Source: Apoda limacodes
Lineage: Eukaryota; Arthropoda; Insecta; Lepidoptera; Limacodidae
Length of the DNA: 64,000 bases
Assembly: GCA_946406115.1 (NCBI GenBank)
Contig: OX291550.1
Coordinates: 19,258,722-19,322,721 of the forward strand
Reading direction: 5' to 3'
The position numbers were made by a program, and so were the translations under genes. This document shows, one piece after another, positions 34,090 through 45,959 of the stretch. Within the stretch, counting starts at the first letter, position 1, and each line of letters starts with the position of its first letter. The notes beneath the pieces were generated by a model. It made no database searches. It was not told where the DNA came from and saw only the letters and a list, made by a program, of their open reading frames with translations.

Positions 34090-34869
34090 ACAGATAGCTG
34101 TATAATAAAGATTTTTTAGTAAAAACTTTAATCATACAATGTAAGTATTGTACTATGGTATTTCTTGAAACTAACAAACTTTAGAGGCTTCTTAAAGAAA
34201 AAAGAATTGAAATTGACATTCTAAGCCCATGGTCAAATTGAGCGATTTATAATTTTAAAGATTCAATAGCGTTGTAAAATCTTTTTAAAAAAATGTTGAT
34301 CCTCATATCACTAAAAACAGTTTTATTTTAGGGTAGATATTGGAATATTACAGTAATAATTGTAGAATAATATGCGTTAACTAATTTTATGTATTTTATT
34401 TATGTCACGTTAGATATCTAACAATATCTTTTATAGATTTCTAAAAAGAATGTTTTGGTAACGATAAATCTGGTTTTACAACAATAATGTCATAAGTAGG
34501 AATAATCAGAAGCATGAATTCTAATTTAATAACAATCTAGTAGATTATTAAAGGAAATATAATTTCTAAAAAGGTTACTTAATAAGACTGTCCAATGCCC
34601 ATAGGGTAATAGTTTATCAGGGTAAGAATCTGGGCAGCAACCTTTAAATATTTACGAACAGATACCCAAGCAACATTAAACCTTTTAGCCAAGGGCTTTA
34701 AATTACTGAATAATTTAAACCCTCTAGATATCTACGATACGATTTAATCAGATATATTTATTTGATCATTTAACTTTATAAAAATTAGCTGTATGGATTT
34801 TAATTATACAAAAAGGGCCAAATTATATGTCAAATGCCGTTACAGGAAAATTACTTAAGAGAGGTCCAC
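34090..34869. other. unassigned spacer
   Basis: AT-rich; no motif-bearing ORF. Confidence 0.5.
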
Positions 34870-34870
34870 A

Positions 34871-35109
34871 TCCATGCTAATATTATAAATCCAAAAGTAA
34901 CTCTGTCTGTGTGTCTGTTACCGCTTCACGCTTGAACCGCTGTACCAAGTAAAATGAATGCATGGAGATAGTTTGAGTCCGTGGGAAGAACAAGGCTAAT
35001 TGAAAACGTCAAGCATGAGTCGGTTTTGATTCTAAAATTAAGAATTTACCATTGAAATCCTACATCGATAACCGAATTTAGGGCACGTGGCACCGCGGGC
35101 AAAAACTAG
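34871..35109 (+). mobile_element. complete short Helitron-like element
   Basis: Starts TCCATGCTAATATTATAAAT directly after A (34870), ends CACCGCGGGCAAAAACTAG directly before T (35110), as Helitrons insert between A and T. The interior has TGTCTGTGTGTCTGTTACCG, AGATAGTTTGAGTCC and ATCGATAACCGAATTTAGGG. At 239 bp it is non-autonomous. It is the only copy here with both termini. Confidence 0.75.
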
Positions 35110-35110
35110 T

Positions 35111-36901
35111 ATGATATAAGTAGCTTATATTTTTTGCCTTCACATCTATAACTCAAACAATATTAAAGAAAAAATACGTAACACCATTTTTAGCTGTCAC
35201 TAATAAAGAAAAAAGTCACACACAAGATGTCGCATCTACTTAGCATTAGTTCTACACCAGAATTTCGCTCTGGATCAGTATAAAAAAATATCTTTAATAT
35301 TATTTCAGGATATGATCGTCCTATACTCTGAACATCATCCGAAGCCCTTACACAATTTATGACACAGTGTTACAAAATGTACAAATGACATTGGTTAAAA
35401 GGCTGTTTGAGTCACTATTTCAGAAACTGCACTGATCTAACGGAAAAGAACTCTAGGGAAATTATGCTGACGTAGAATAATATTAAAAAGCAGAAGTGAA
35501 GACGTGAAGATATACGTACATCAAGGTTATTTTTTTATAATTATCTTTCTTTATTTATGAAGAACACTGTGCCTTTATAAAATTAGAGTACTCGGAGCGC
35601 ATAAGCTGTGTAGAAAGTCAAAGTTGTAAAGTCAAGTCACACCCTAAAGTACTACACTTATACTTATATTATAACTTAGTCAAAGATTTGGCTATATGGT
35701 GAATTTTTGGTATTCTTTGATACGAAAGACAGTTCTACATAAAGTTCTATGTATATTATATTATCTTATTTAAAAAGATTTGCGTGTTTAAAAAAAATAT
35801 GTAGTAGGGGCTCATAAGTAGCCTAGAGTTTGTGTAAAATATTTTTAAAGTGTTTAGAAGATTAAAAGTAGAGCCAAATCAACTCAAGGCACGTAAATCT
35901 GAGACATTTATGTTTAACAAATTTCCCGGGTATCCGGAAGGCGTGGTGAAAAGCCGTAAAACTTCCTTATCGTAACTAGGCTCGCACTTTTATTTTCGTG
36001 AATGAAGAGAAAGCTTGGTTATTTGTCAGACGTTCGTTGCTCACTCGATACGTGAGTAAAGTTTCGTAAGATTTATTTTTATGTCTATTCTTACACCGAA
36101 AAGACAACGCTTGTATGCATATTTACATTTGTCCTTGGTTTAAATTTAAAGACGATATAAGATTAAAAATGATATGTTTTTTTTCATAATGTTTTAGTTA
36201 TTTTTTGATCTGAATGAAAAGATTTGGTTTTTTTATGTCAACTACTTATAAAATATAAAAATAAAATAAAAATAAATAATATTTATTTAATATTTACTTA
36301 TTTTTATACATAATACTTTTATAAATATGTCAATTTAAAACTTTTTTGATTTCGTCCCCTCTGCGGGGCGTAGACCTCACTGACTTTCCTTCGTACATCT
36401 CTGTCTTTTGCTTGTCTTCTACAGATATGTGAATATATGGGCTAGGCTTATAAATAATCAGATGTATTTAACGTTATATAGTTACTATTTTATTCAACGG
36501 TAAATTGCTGTTGCAATAATTACGCGCTAATTTTATTATATTTATATTAATTTACTAAACAGAAAAACCATGCAATTGTGTGCGTGAAACAAAACACATT
36601 AACCATCAGATCAATATACTCTTAAAAGTGTTTGTTCTCAATTTAGACTTCCGAATTTTCGGATCCGATTTGATCACTTTGCATTACAACCCTTCTCTGA
36701 TTTTAGTTCGGATTCGTATGAATCAGTCGGAACCAAAGACAATGTTGGGACGGCATGAAGTGATGTACTAGTGCATTTAACCTTATCGATATTTTTATTT
36801 CCTTGTTTTCGATGTAATATTTTGGTCGAATATATAATTACCTATAAATACTTATTTATAAATAGAGAACTTTAACATTTTATTTTAATTATTTCTATAA
36901 G
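35111..36901. other. unassigned AT-rich stretch
   Basis: Only short ORFs (for example 36580-36771), without motifs. CCCCTCTGCGGGGCGTAGACC near 36356 looks like a scrap of a LINE but could not be placed. Confidence 0.45.
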
Positions 36902-37205
36902 TCGGTGGTGGCCGAGGGGTTTAAAGTTCACTCACGTCCCAAGTACCCTGGGGTTGGCGTGTACCAATGAGTATTTTCTTAATTTCTCAAGTATACTGAT
37001 TTATTTTATTCACACCACTGGCTTTTCGGTGAAGGAAAACATTATGAGGAAACCTGCACACGTCAAACAAAAAAAAAAGACGTATGTGAAGTCCATAATC
37101 CACACTGGGCCCGCGTGTGGACAGTGACCGAAATCAACCTCGCTTATAAGGGTAGGCCGTGCCCCAACAATGGGGACGTATTAAGGCTGGCAAGAAGAAT
37201 TTCAA
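36902..37205 (+). repeat. SINE with RTE-like tail
   Basis: Head GTCGGTGGTGGCCGAGGGG (degenerate A box). Then the body CCACTGGCTTTTCGGTGAAG, GAAAACATTATGAGGAAACC and TGCACACG, the CCACACTGGGCCCGCG block and the tail GTAGGCCGTGCCCCAACAAT...GGGACGTATTAAGGCTGG. Same family and order as 62397-62680. Confidence 0.75.
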
Positions 37206-40200
37206 TAAAAATAACTTTATATTTTATAAGATTTAAACATTAACCAATAATTAATCTGTATACGATTGTACCTTAGCCTTATGCCATTAAAGAATAAAAT
37301 CTCGCATAAACAAAACAATGCAAAATGTAAATAAAGTTTTTCGCTCTGAAATTTTACGTTGTGTTGTTATTTGTGATAAACTAAGTATAAATCCTTTTTT
37401 AAATAAAGTATTCGAAGAAATGAAGGTATAACTAGATTTCTATATTCATATTGCTCTCTGGAAAGCAAAATGAATACATTTCATATTTAAATGCATATTA
37501 TGTTTTGAACATAAATGCTACCAAAAACATACGTACTGCAATTTCACTGCAATTTGAAATACTTACTTTTCCACATTTAATAAATGTAACATTCTAGAAG
37601 ACTTGTCTTAACAAACATTCATACTTACGATAACCAAAAGATATCAATTTTGATGTCGTGAATTTTGACACTAATTCAACGACGAAACGACTGTCAAATA
37701 CTCAGTCGGAGTGAATGCGTTCAGAGTAGGTTTATGACGCAATAAATCTCAAATAAAATTCGGGTCCAAAGACTGGCCGAAAGATGTCCGTAGAAGGAAA
37801 TGTGCAAACATGGACGAAAGTTCGTTTTTTGGTGTTTCGGAGTAGACCCCCTGGAGTAGATGCTTTGGAACGTGGAAAATCAATGAAGTGTAATGGAAAT
37901 ATAAGGCTGTTGTAAGGTTTTCCCCCTTGCTATAGTTAAATGATTAATAAAATGCTAATAAAACTTAATAAAAATAGCAAAAATTACAAAATTATAAAAA
38001 ATAATTACAATAAAATAAGAAAAGAAAATATTTCTAATTACTTAACTTTATTCTTGCCATTGACGTTGTGTTCCGGAGATTACCTGAGTTGTGAGAGAAC
38101 TCAAGGTATGATTACCACCCTGGTTGATAGTCTTTATCACTTCACTTTTATTTTTTACACTTCCTACATAACTTAAAATGATACGTATTCTATAAATGAG
38201 TGATGTGAGATGTATTATGCGTTATTATGTGTGATTGTTTTTATTATTATAAAATTATTTATTATAAACAATAAAGAGTAGAACAAGATTAAGTTATAAA
38301 TTAAGTTATTATAATTTAAGTTATTGACTGGCAACGTAGGATAAACCTATGTTCCCTACGACCCTATATCTCTGGTCAACCATTCTCATCTCTCAAAGAC
38401 CTTAGACACTGAATGATTTTAGGCGTGTCTCCAAAGAAGTCGTCCTATCTATACTACGCCCCCTCGTTTTCTAAACTATGAGTTTCAAACCATATCGATC
38501 AAATTTCCAGATCATCTCATAGGTATCACACCGGGACTCAGACATAGAACATTCATTCTCCTTCTCAACTAATACCTATTACACAATAATACTTCTCTCC
38601 TAAAAGTCTGCAGACATTTTAGACTTCTAAGACATAGGATATCTTAACATTAATGTTAAAAAGCAAATTTCAACTATTGCTTGTATTTTCCTAGTCTTAC
38701 ATCTGTTCGTGACGAACATTTTCAGTTCTGTAACCACGTAGGAAACAATTACATTAAGTCTAGTAAAAGCTGGATCCCCACACACTGATGCACGTGATCA
38801 ACGGGTTCCTCCACAAGTTTCCTAGAGCTATCATGTATCATTTCCCAAAGCTACAAACTCAAAAATGACGTTGAACATAACTAGGTGCATGGACCTGTGT
38901 GGTAAAGTGTTCTCCAAATACACTCCAGTGTATAGGAGTTATCATTCCACTCCCGATCGATAAATTCCTTAAGACTTTTACCTAAAACTATAAGTTTTAT
39001 AAGTTCCTAAATGTATGTAGTCTAAAAAAATTTCTTAAAAAGGAAAGTTTAGGTATTTAAAAATACTTCTATCTTTCTATTAGAAGGAATAATTTATTTA
39101 TCGACCCTTAAGTTAAATTTAGCTAGAAGGAATTATATTCACTTATAATTCAAATTATTTATTTTGATGTTCTTAAAGGAAGGTGTTTTTTATATATAAT
39201 ATATGAAGTAATCTCAATCTGTCACTTTACAAATTTTAGCGATATAATTAATCCAGGAGTTTTTACTCTAAAGATAATAAATATAATAAAATACTCTAAG
39301 TATAATCAACAAGCATCTAAACTTAAGGTTAGGTGTAAGCAAGTATCTTGTATTATTTGTAAGTTCAGCATACAAATACTTTTATTTAATTATTATTGGA
39401 AAAACTCGTTCCCGGTCGGAAGTTCGCGGTTGACTGCCATGACTTTTCGGCCTGGTACCTAACCAAAATGTTTATCTCACGCTATCGTTATAGGAAAATT
39501 CTAGTTAGCTTGGCCAGAATTTCGTACTTGAAACCCAGTAAAGTATTTTCACGGTTTTTTGGCGCAAGTATTTGTATATGTTAATCACCAAGTAAATCAG
39601 AAAAGTCATCAATTTAAATCTTTATGCGTTTTGTGGACAAACATTATATAAACTATGCGTGTGTATTTCTCAAATTTTTCAAACAAAATTGTGAAATTTT
39701 CTATTCAGGAAAATTCATAAGACTGTGATATTTTGACAATAACACTTTTTGTGTTTTTTCCACTAAGTTTTCTTAATTTGAATAAAATTTATATAATTTT
39801 GCATAAATTATGTATTTATATCATGAATAATTCTTCGGTTATAAATAAGATTTACAATCAAATAGTTTCAATTTAAGTATTTCTTATTTTTTTATAACTT
39901 TTCACAAATTTGCAAATTACTGACATTAATACTTCTGAAAACGGATAATTTCGAAATGTACACTCTTAAAGTGTCTAATTTCGTTTCAGAAATATCAATC
40001 AGCATGTATATTTTAATTCGATGTAAAATGTTTCTAACAAAATGAATCAAGAAAACTTGTGTTCTATCTTGTGTCAACCCTACCAGAACCGTTCGTCCAA
40101 AATGTTATTTCAAAGCTTTAACTTCAAATTTAAACCTAATATAGGTACAATTATGTCCATTATAATAAAGTTAACAAAAATTTATAATTTTACCGACATT

Positions 40201-41078
40201 TTAGCCAAGCGTGAGGAATTCTTAACCACTCATATATGAAACTCGCCCAGTTTAACTTGAACTATAGCAAATATTTAAGAAAAAATAACAGTCCAGCATG
40301 TTTGGTAACGATAAAAATTGAAACTCATGTGTTTTTGGTCGAGTTTTAGCCTCTTTTAAATATTAGAAGAATTTATAAATAACTTTACGTATACGTCTAA
40401 TAATAAATATTAATATAATCACTTCATGAATAAGTGATTTTTACACTGTGACAGTCGCATGGACTTACGAAAATTACGACGGTTCCGCTACATTTGGCTA
40501 CGGTCCCTTAAAGCTTTATTAAAAGTATCAGCCTTAAATTCTAAAACACTATTGAAAAACTATTCGCTTTTTTCTCCGTGATACAGCCGTAATATACAGA
40601 AGTGTCAGAAAAAATTGCTTATTATCATGTCGGCCAAATATATTTTACTCCTTACCTAATATTTTTTAAAGTGATAGCTATCAATGGATCTAATCAAATT
40701 AGTGAAATGTAGCGTAAAATTGACAATCGCTCTTCATTGACATTGACAAATGGACACCTTGTCTGAGTAATAGGTAACTGACTCACAATCGACATACCTG
40801 CACTTTTTGAATCACAAACAAAGCCATTAGTATAAGAAAATGCTATATTTATTTATTTATATTGATACTCATCTAATTTCCACTATATTTAATAAATTAA
40901 AATTACATGGTAAAATATAAAAAGGAACACGAGTCATTTTGAATTTTTTATCACTATATAATACTCTAAAAGTAGCTAGTAATTTTAACTCGAAATAAGG
41001 GGTTGTAAATTTGATTTACATTCTAGGTAAGTAAATAAGTTTGAAGTAAAACGAGGCTTTCACCATTAACTAAATAAT
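37206..41078. other. longest featureless stretch
   Basis: Nearly 4 kb without a recognisable gene or repeat. Composition is AT-rich except 38340-38960, which is more balanced (near AGGATAAACCTATGTTCCC) and may be an old, unrecognised element. Short ORFs at 37940, 39396, 39892 and 40042 carry no motif. Confidence 0.5.
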
Positions 41079-41395
41079 TTTTAGGGTTCCGTACCTCAAA
41101 AGGAAAAAAAGAAATTCTTATAGAATCACTTTGTTGTCCTTCTGTTTGTCTGTCTGTCTGTCTTACTTTCTCTCAGTTTGTCTGTCAAGTCCCTTTTTCT
41201 CAGAAACGAGTAAAGGTATCACTTTAAAATTAATACCAAATACTAAGGTCTACGATCCCTTGAACCCGCAAAAAATAAAGCTTCCAAGTCAACTCAGTAA
41301 AACAATACGGCCATTTTTGTTGCATATTGTGACACAACTAAATCAAAACCTATGGGGTACTTCCCGTTGACCTAGGAGACTTGATCGTATGATGG
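41079..41395 (+). mobile_element. GGTTCCG repeat, type C, 3'-truncated
   Basis: Starts TTTAGGGTTCCGTACCTCAA, then GAATCACTTTGTTGTCC, a TCTG run, CAATACGGCCATTTTTG and ACCTATGGGGTACTTCCC. Matches 55031-55500 over ~300 bases but lacks the hairpin end. The 79-codon ORF inside is not a gene. Confidence 0.75.
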
Positions 41396-42231
41396 AAGAG
41401 CTATCTACATACAATAAGTTTGTAAACAACTCTTGATACGCAAACCAGACTCACAGGCCGTTTTTTTTTTCAAACAATCGCACTGGCCACCATGACAAAC
41501 ACGCTAAAAAAACCATGACGTCCGCCATTTTGTTTGTTTATGTTTATGAAAACAAGTCAGAAAGAGGTAAGAGACCTTAGTTTGGCTTCGTGTCTGGTTA
41601 CACTTTTTTTACATCTGGCTATGTTTTCTATGTCTATGGGTGTAAGAGATCAATTCCACCCTCGAACTAGTAGCACCCACGCCCGCTTCGCTGGTTCGTG
41701 CCTAAGAATCTCGTGGTGTATGATTTACATCCCATGGTTTATAATCTACTATAAATGTCTACATTTGCATAACCTAAAGAGGTTTCTTAAAGTGTCAAAC
41801 ACGTATAAAACTTAATTTCGCAGATTGCATTTCAAATGTTATCCCACAAAAAAAAAATTCAGCAGTGAACTTCGCCTGCATGTCTTACCGAGGGTAGTTT
41901 TCTGATACACATAAAACTTTTGTTGTAAAATATGTAGCTTTGAAAATCATACACAAAACTTGTTCTAGCAACCGATACCCTGCCACACACTCGTCGAGTG
42001 GTATGGGAAGTAGCGAAGGAACGAGGCAAAGACGTAGTTTGGCCACGTTAATCGCCATGCCGCACGTAATGCTCCTCGTCATGCCCACCGCTTCTCGTTT
42101 TGTTGGTTTTTTGGCGCGAGTCAAATTATGTAATTTACCAAGAATTTACGGACAATAAAATGTGCATGTATTGTTGTATACCTCCATATAGGTACGCGAG
42201 TAAGTAATCTTTGTAGGTACGTTTTGATAAA
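41396..42231. other. unassigned; antiparallel short ORFs at 41885-42158
   Basis: The two strands of 41940-42130 are both open (72 and 79 codons) because the patch is GC-richer; neither protein resembles a family. Probably a fragment of an unknown element. Confidence 0.4.
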
Positions 42232-42465
42232 GTTTTTTTTTCTTTCCCCTAAAGTGGCAAATAAGCTTACGGCCCGCCTGATGGTAAGTGTTAAACGCTA
42301 TTATACTCAGCGGTTATACGCCTTACTGCAAAAACATGGAGAAGGCGACTAAGGCCATAGTCGGCAGCTGTCCAAGATCGTTTTGGCGGACGATGTTGAT
42401 CTAGTGGCCACTCAACTGACAGAGTTTCCAAGCAGCCCATAAGGCCTATGAGTTAACAACTGCTG
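42232..42465 (-). repeat. LINE-A-type 3' end
   Basis: A T run, CCCCTAAAGTGGCAAATAAG and CTTACGGCCCGCCTGATGG is the reversed LINE tail. The following ~150 bases (CAGCTGTCCAAGATCG...) may be 3' UTR but have no match elsewhere in the window. Confidence 0.6.
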
Positions 42466-42946
42466 TTATGTAATAACACACTCAATTAAAATTTTAAATA
42501 AATTATATGTTTATTTGTAGCTATAATAGACAAGAGTCAAGAAATTTACAGAAAAATACCAAATGAATCCACTCTTTAAATAATGGTCGATTAGTTTGAG
42601 AAAGGTTAGTAGAAGTAATTGGTGCAGCGGGCAGCGGCGCCCAAAGGCTATGTAAAAAATGTACATGCGGCGCCCCGCCCAGTACATTGATCGGTAATTG
42701 CTATGCCACAATGTGACAGCAGTACAGCAGCTTCATGAATCAAACTGTACAAATTCTTATCATCTAAATCATGTATAAGAAGACAGCTGTAAATTAAGTT
42801 TCACACTTTTAAAACAAGACAGAAAACAAGGAATTTGTTTATAATATAAATCAAATTGTATTCCTAGTCAATATTGAAATGCAGATTGCTCGTTTTAAAA
42901 AAACTCTTATCGCACCTTTTAATCCCTCGCTCTGCATACTATAATA

Positions 42947-44203
42947 TTAGGTCCTTTCATATGAAATTGATGTTTTATAGAACTGGCCACTTTGATCTCA
43001 ATAAGCCGGCGTTTGGTTAAGAATTCCAATTTCAAATTTATTTCAAATTTAAGCTTTTCTATTTGTGTTTCGAATGAAATAATTCATTTGTTTACACGTC
43101 ATTTAATTTTGCTTTGATATCGTTCTGTGCTCAATATGGAAAACATAAAATATCGCATTATTTTCGAATACGAATTCCATCGTTGCACTAGCTCTGCAGA
43201 AACAGCTTGAAGGTTAGTGATGTGTACGGAGAAGCCACTGTAAAAGAAAACACAGTACGTTTTTTGGTCCAAAGATTTCGTTCTGGAAATTTTGACCTCC
43301 AAAACAAACCTCGTGGATGGCCGGCGACCCTAGTTGTCAATAAGGAATTGAAAGTGATCGTGGAATTGGATCCATTTCAACGTCAGAGTTAGCTGCAGGC
43401 TTCGGTGTAAGTGATAAAACCATTTTGAATCATTTGAAACTAATTGAAAAAGGGAAAAACCTTGAAAAATGGGTACCGCATGAACTAAGTGAAGCAAATC
43501 AACAAACAGGCGTCGACCGCTGCGTCACGTTACTCAACTGTTACAATAACGAGGGGATTTTAAATCGTATTATTATTTGTGATGAAAAATGTATTCTATA
43601 CGATAATCGGAAACGCTCATCACAGTGGTTAAATCCAGGTGATCCGGCTAAATCCAGCCCCAAGCGAAGGTTAACTCAAAAAAGGTACTGGTTAGTGTCT
43701 GGTGACCAGCGTTGGTGTCATCCACTACAGCTTCCTAAGATCTGGTCAGACGATTACGGCAGATCTGTATTGCCGACAATTGGAAACCATGATGAAAAAG
43801 CTAGCCGTTATAGAGCCGAGATTAGTCAACCGCTCTAGCCCACTGCTGCTTCAGGACAACGCTAGACCACACACTGCACAACAGACAGTGGCGAAACTAG
43901 AGGAGCTAGGATTTGAATGTCTCCGTCACCGACCATACTCCCCGGACCTTGCTCCAACCGATTACCACTTTTTTCGGTATTAGGATAATTTCTTAGTTGG
44001 AAATAAATTCAATTCACACGAGTCAGTCCAAAACCCTCAACGATTTCGCTGATTCTCGCTTGCGAAATTTTTTCAGCAAACGAATCAATGAAATGGCAAA
44101 AGTGCATAGATCACAAAGTAGGTACTACTTTGATAGATTAAATAAAAAAAAAATAGTTTTGCCTTTTCCATATAAAACATCAATTTCATATTTAGAATTC
44201 TAC
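42947..44203 (+). mobile_element. mariner transposon, cecropia-like, near full length
   Basis: TTAGGTCCTTTCATATGAAA then TTGATGTTTTATA at the left end is mirrored at the right by TATAAAACATCAATTTCATA, giving ~30-bp inverted repeats whose outer ~10 bases have decayed on the right. A TA precedes the left end (42945-42946), as expected for mariner insertion. Length ~1.26 kb is standard. The enclosed transposase is broken. Confidence 0.88.
43136..44140 (+). pseudogene. mariner transposase, DD34D (broken)
   Basis: Tc1/mariner transposase related to the cecropia group (the lineage of Hsmar1/SETMAR). Start ATG 43136; an in-frame stop follows early (end of SSAETA). The helix-turn-helix region continues in another frame (FLVQRFRSGNFDL). 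Then KWVPHELSE (near 43470), first catalytic Asp in CDEKCILYDN (43581-43583), second in LLLQDNARPHTAQ (43855-43857), third in YSPDLAPTDYHFF (43960-43962). Exactly 34 residues separate the last two. A frameshift lies between the first and second Asp (near 43690), and a stop at 43981-43983. The Cys after CDEK replaces the usual Trp. The catalytic triad is present but the protein cannot be made. Confidence 0.9.
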
Positions 44204-44505
44204 TCGTAAAAATCTTTTTTATCGCACTTACTCTTAAACAGTGTTATTACGTGCTTAGTAAAGCTGCTTAGACCTTATTTACATCCACGGGCTTTTTCTT
44301 TGTCAATTTTTCTTTCCTCAAGTGAAAGCGGGAGTTAATAAAACCCACGGGCGATATATTGAATCATATCGTCGGTTTCATTAAACGCATACGCATTTGT
44401 ACAAAAACAGTACGTGGACTATACGTATCTATTCTATCACGTTTTAACAAAAGTGCCATCTGTAGCTTAAGATATATACTACGTGCCAAGCGAGCAATGA
44501 TAGTG

Positions 44506-44745
44506 CAACAATTTTTTCTGACCCGCGGCTCGATTCCGTAAAATGACAGCTAACAATTCTCGTTTGAAATCCGTAGAAGTAAGATATACATTGCGCATTT
44601 GAAATAACGTATAAAATTCATCGATTGTCGCGGAACCGCAATGTATATCTTATTTCTTTCAAAAAAATGTTAGCAATCTTTTACGGGATCGAGCCGCCGA
44701 TGGTCAAAAATCAACACTACAGTTGCCATATTGAAATCGCGAGTT
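44506..44745. mobile_element. CAACAAACTTTT MITE copy interrupted by a foldback
   Basis: CAACAATTTTTTCTGACCC at the left, and GGTCAAAAATCAACACTACA then GTTGCCATATTGAAAT at the right, match the two halves of the MITE at 56198-56320. In that copy CTGACCCGG and CTATCAAAAATC are adjacent. The ~170 bases between them are the palindrome below. The right end is degraded. Confidence 0.65.
44525..44697. mobile_element. foldback element (~170 bp hairpin)
   Basis: Left arm 44525-44595 (GCGGCTCGATTCCGTAAAA...AAGATATACATTGCG) and right arm 44637-44697 (CGCAATGTATATCTT...TTTTACGGGATCGAGCCGCC) are imperfect inverted repeats of about 60-70 bases around a 41-base loop. No coding capacity. Inserted in a MITE copy. 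Confidence 0.75.
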
Positions 44746-44810
44746 AAAAGTTTTAACTTAAGTAAATAAATGTGAGTTTGTTTATTTACAACTTACAAAA
44801 GAAATAAAAA

Positions 44811-45196
44811 ATGTCTTCGTAGTCAGATGAGTTTAATATAAATGCGACTCCGCCAGATATTGTTAATGGAACTCAAAAACTAAAGACAAGTAAAGAAGCA
44901 AGAAGAAAATGTGTTCGTTTACAGGAATTGAATGGCCTATTAGCTTACTTTGGGAAATTTCCGAAAAATACAAACCGTTTTTCCTATGCACAATTAACTA
45001 TGTCAAAGAGCATTCTCAAGTCCAAAATGTCCATCAATATTGAACAGTTTATAAAATTAACAGCATTTGAATTTTGAAAGAGGAGTCAGATGGAAATGTC
45101 AGTAAAAAATCGAAGGTACTTACGGGAGAAAATGTAGAAAAAAATATTAAAGAAGCTCTTGACAATAAACATTTGCACACTCAACACACACACAAG
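44811..45196 (+). pseudogene. unrecognised broken coding stretch, exon-like
   Basis: From an ATG at 44811 a polar frame runs ~88 codons with a single stop at its fourth codon. It contains KEARRKCVRLQELNGLLAYF and TMSKSILKSKMSINIEQFIK. A frameshift near 45078 lets it continue (KEESDGNVSKKSKVL, NIKEALDNKHLH). It ends at CACAAG followed by GTAATT, a plausible splice donor. Family unknown. It could be the 5' exon of a TE gene (a BED-less N-terminus of the hAT downstream is possible but unproven) or a host pseudogene fragment. Confidence 0.35.
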
Positions 45197-45199
45197 GTA

Positions 45200-45639
45200 A
45201 TTTAAATATCTTTTTCTATTGTTTTTTTAAAAATTGTAAAGTAAATTTTTTAGTAGGTATGTTAGTTTTTCGCCTTATATTTTTATTTATTTACTTGCAA
45301 ATGTGATGAAAAACATTGTGTGTAATACGGGCTGTTCGGAAATTACAAACTTGAGTCATTAAAGCCTTTAGCCTTCAGCCTTGGGCTTCTAAATAGCCTC
45401 TCGTTAGTAATTTTCTCCTTACAGCCCTTAATACACAATGTGCTATTTTCTCTCGGGATTCAACTTAACCCTATTCAATAGTGCAATCGACTATTTTAAA
45501 ACCCTCATAGGCAAAACTGAAGACTGCAAGAATTGGCATTAAAATATTTTTCATGTTATCTATCTAATAATACCTTTAAACGAGCAATTCTTGTATATAT
45601 GTATATATATATATTTTTATTTATAAACTGAATCTCGGG
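45200..45639. other. unassigned spacer with shared block
   Basis: TCTCGGGATTCAACTTAACC (45454) and GTGCAATCGACTATTTTAAA repeat sequence near 9617-9680. A TA-rich microsatellite lies near 45594-45620. Nothing else identified. Confidence 0.45.
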
Positions 45640-45925
45640 AACGGCTCTAACGATTTTCATGAAATTTAGTATCTGGGGGGTTTCGGAGGCGATAAATCGA
45701 TCTAGCTAGGTTCCATTTTCAAAAAACGTCGTTTTATCCGAGTTTTTAGGCAATGATAAACAGAAAAATATGACTCTTGCTGACATCTATTGGCGAGTAG
45801 TAATACTATTATTTTTACCGAAACAGCTACAATAAAGCTACTTAACAATAGATGGCGTTTGTTCAGTTACTTGACAATAGATGGCGTTGCTAAAAAAAAA
45901 CGAGCGAAGCTCGGTCCTCCAGGTA
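45640..45925 (+). repeat. interspersed repeat ending in GAGCGAAGCTCGG hairpin
   Basis: GAACGGCTCTAACGATTTTC, then GGCGATAAATCGATCTAGC and two copies of CAATAGATGGCGTT, closing with CGAGCGAAGCTCGGTC. The terminal CGAG...CTCG hairpin and lack of TIRs suggest a Helitron-type end. Recalled as a frequent arthropod repeat. Confidence 0.5.
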
Positions 45926-45959
45926 CTTGAGCTTTATTTCGTCTTTTTTTTTTTAATAT

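Noticed and set aside
36580..36771. 63-codon ORF
   Set aside because: No motif or homologue within the window; a chance frame.
41885..42158. overlapping antiparallel ORFs in a GC-richer patch
   Set aside because: Both strands are open only because of composition; neither product resembles a family.
44811..45200. host gene exon
   Set aside because: Kept only as an unrecognised pseudogene: a stop at codon 4 and a frameshift argue against a working exon.
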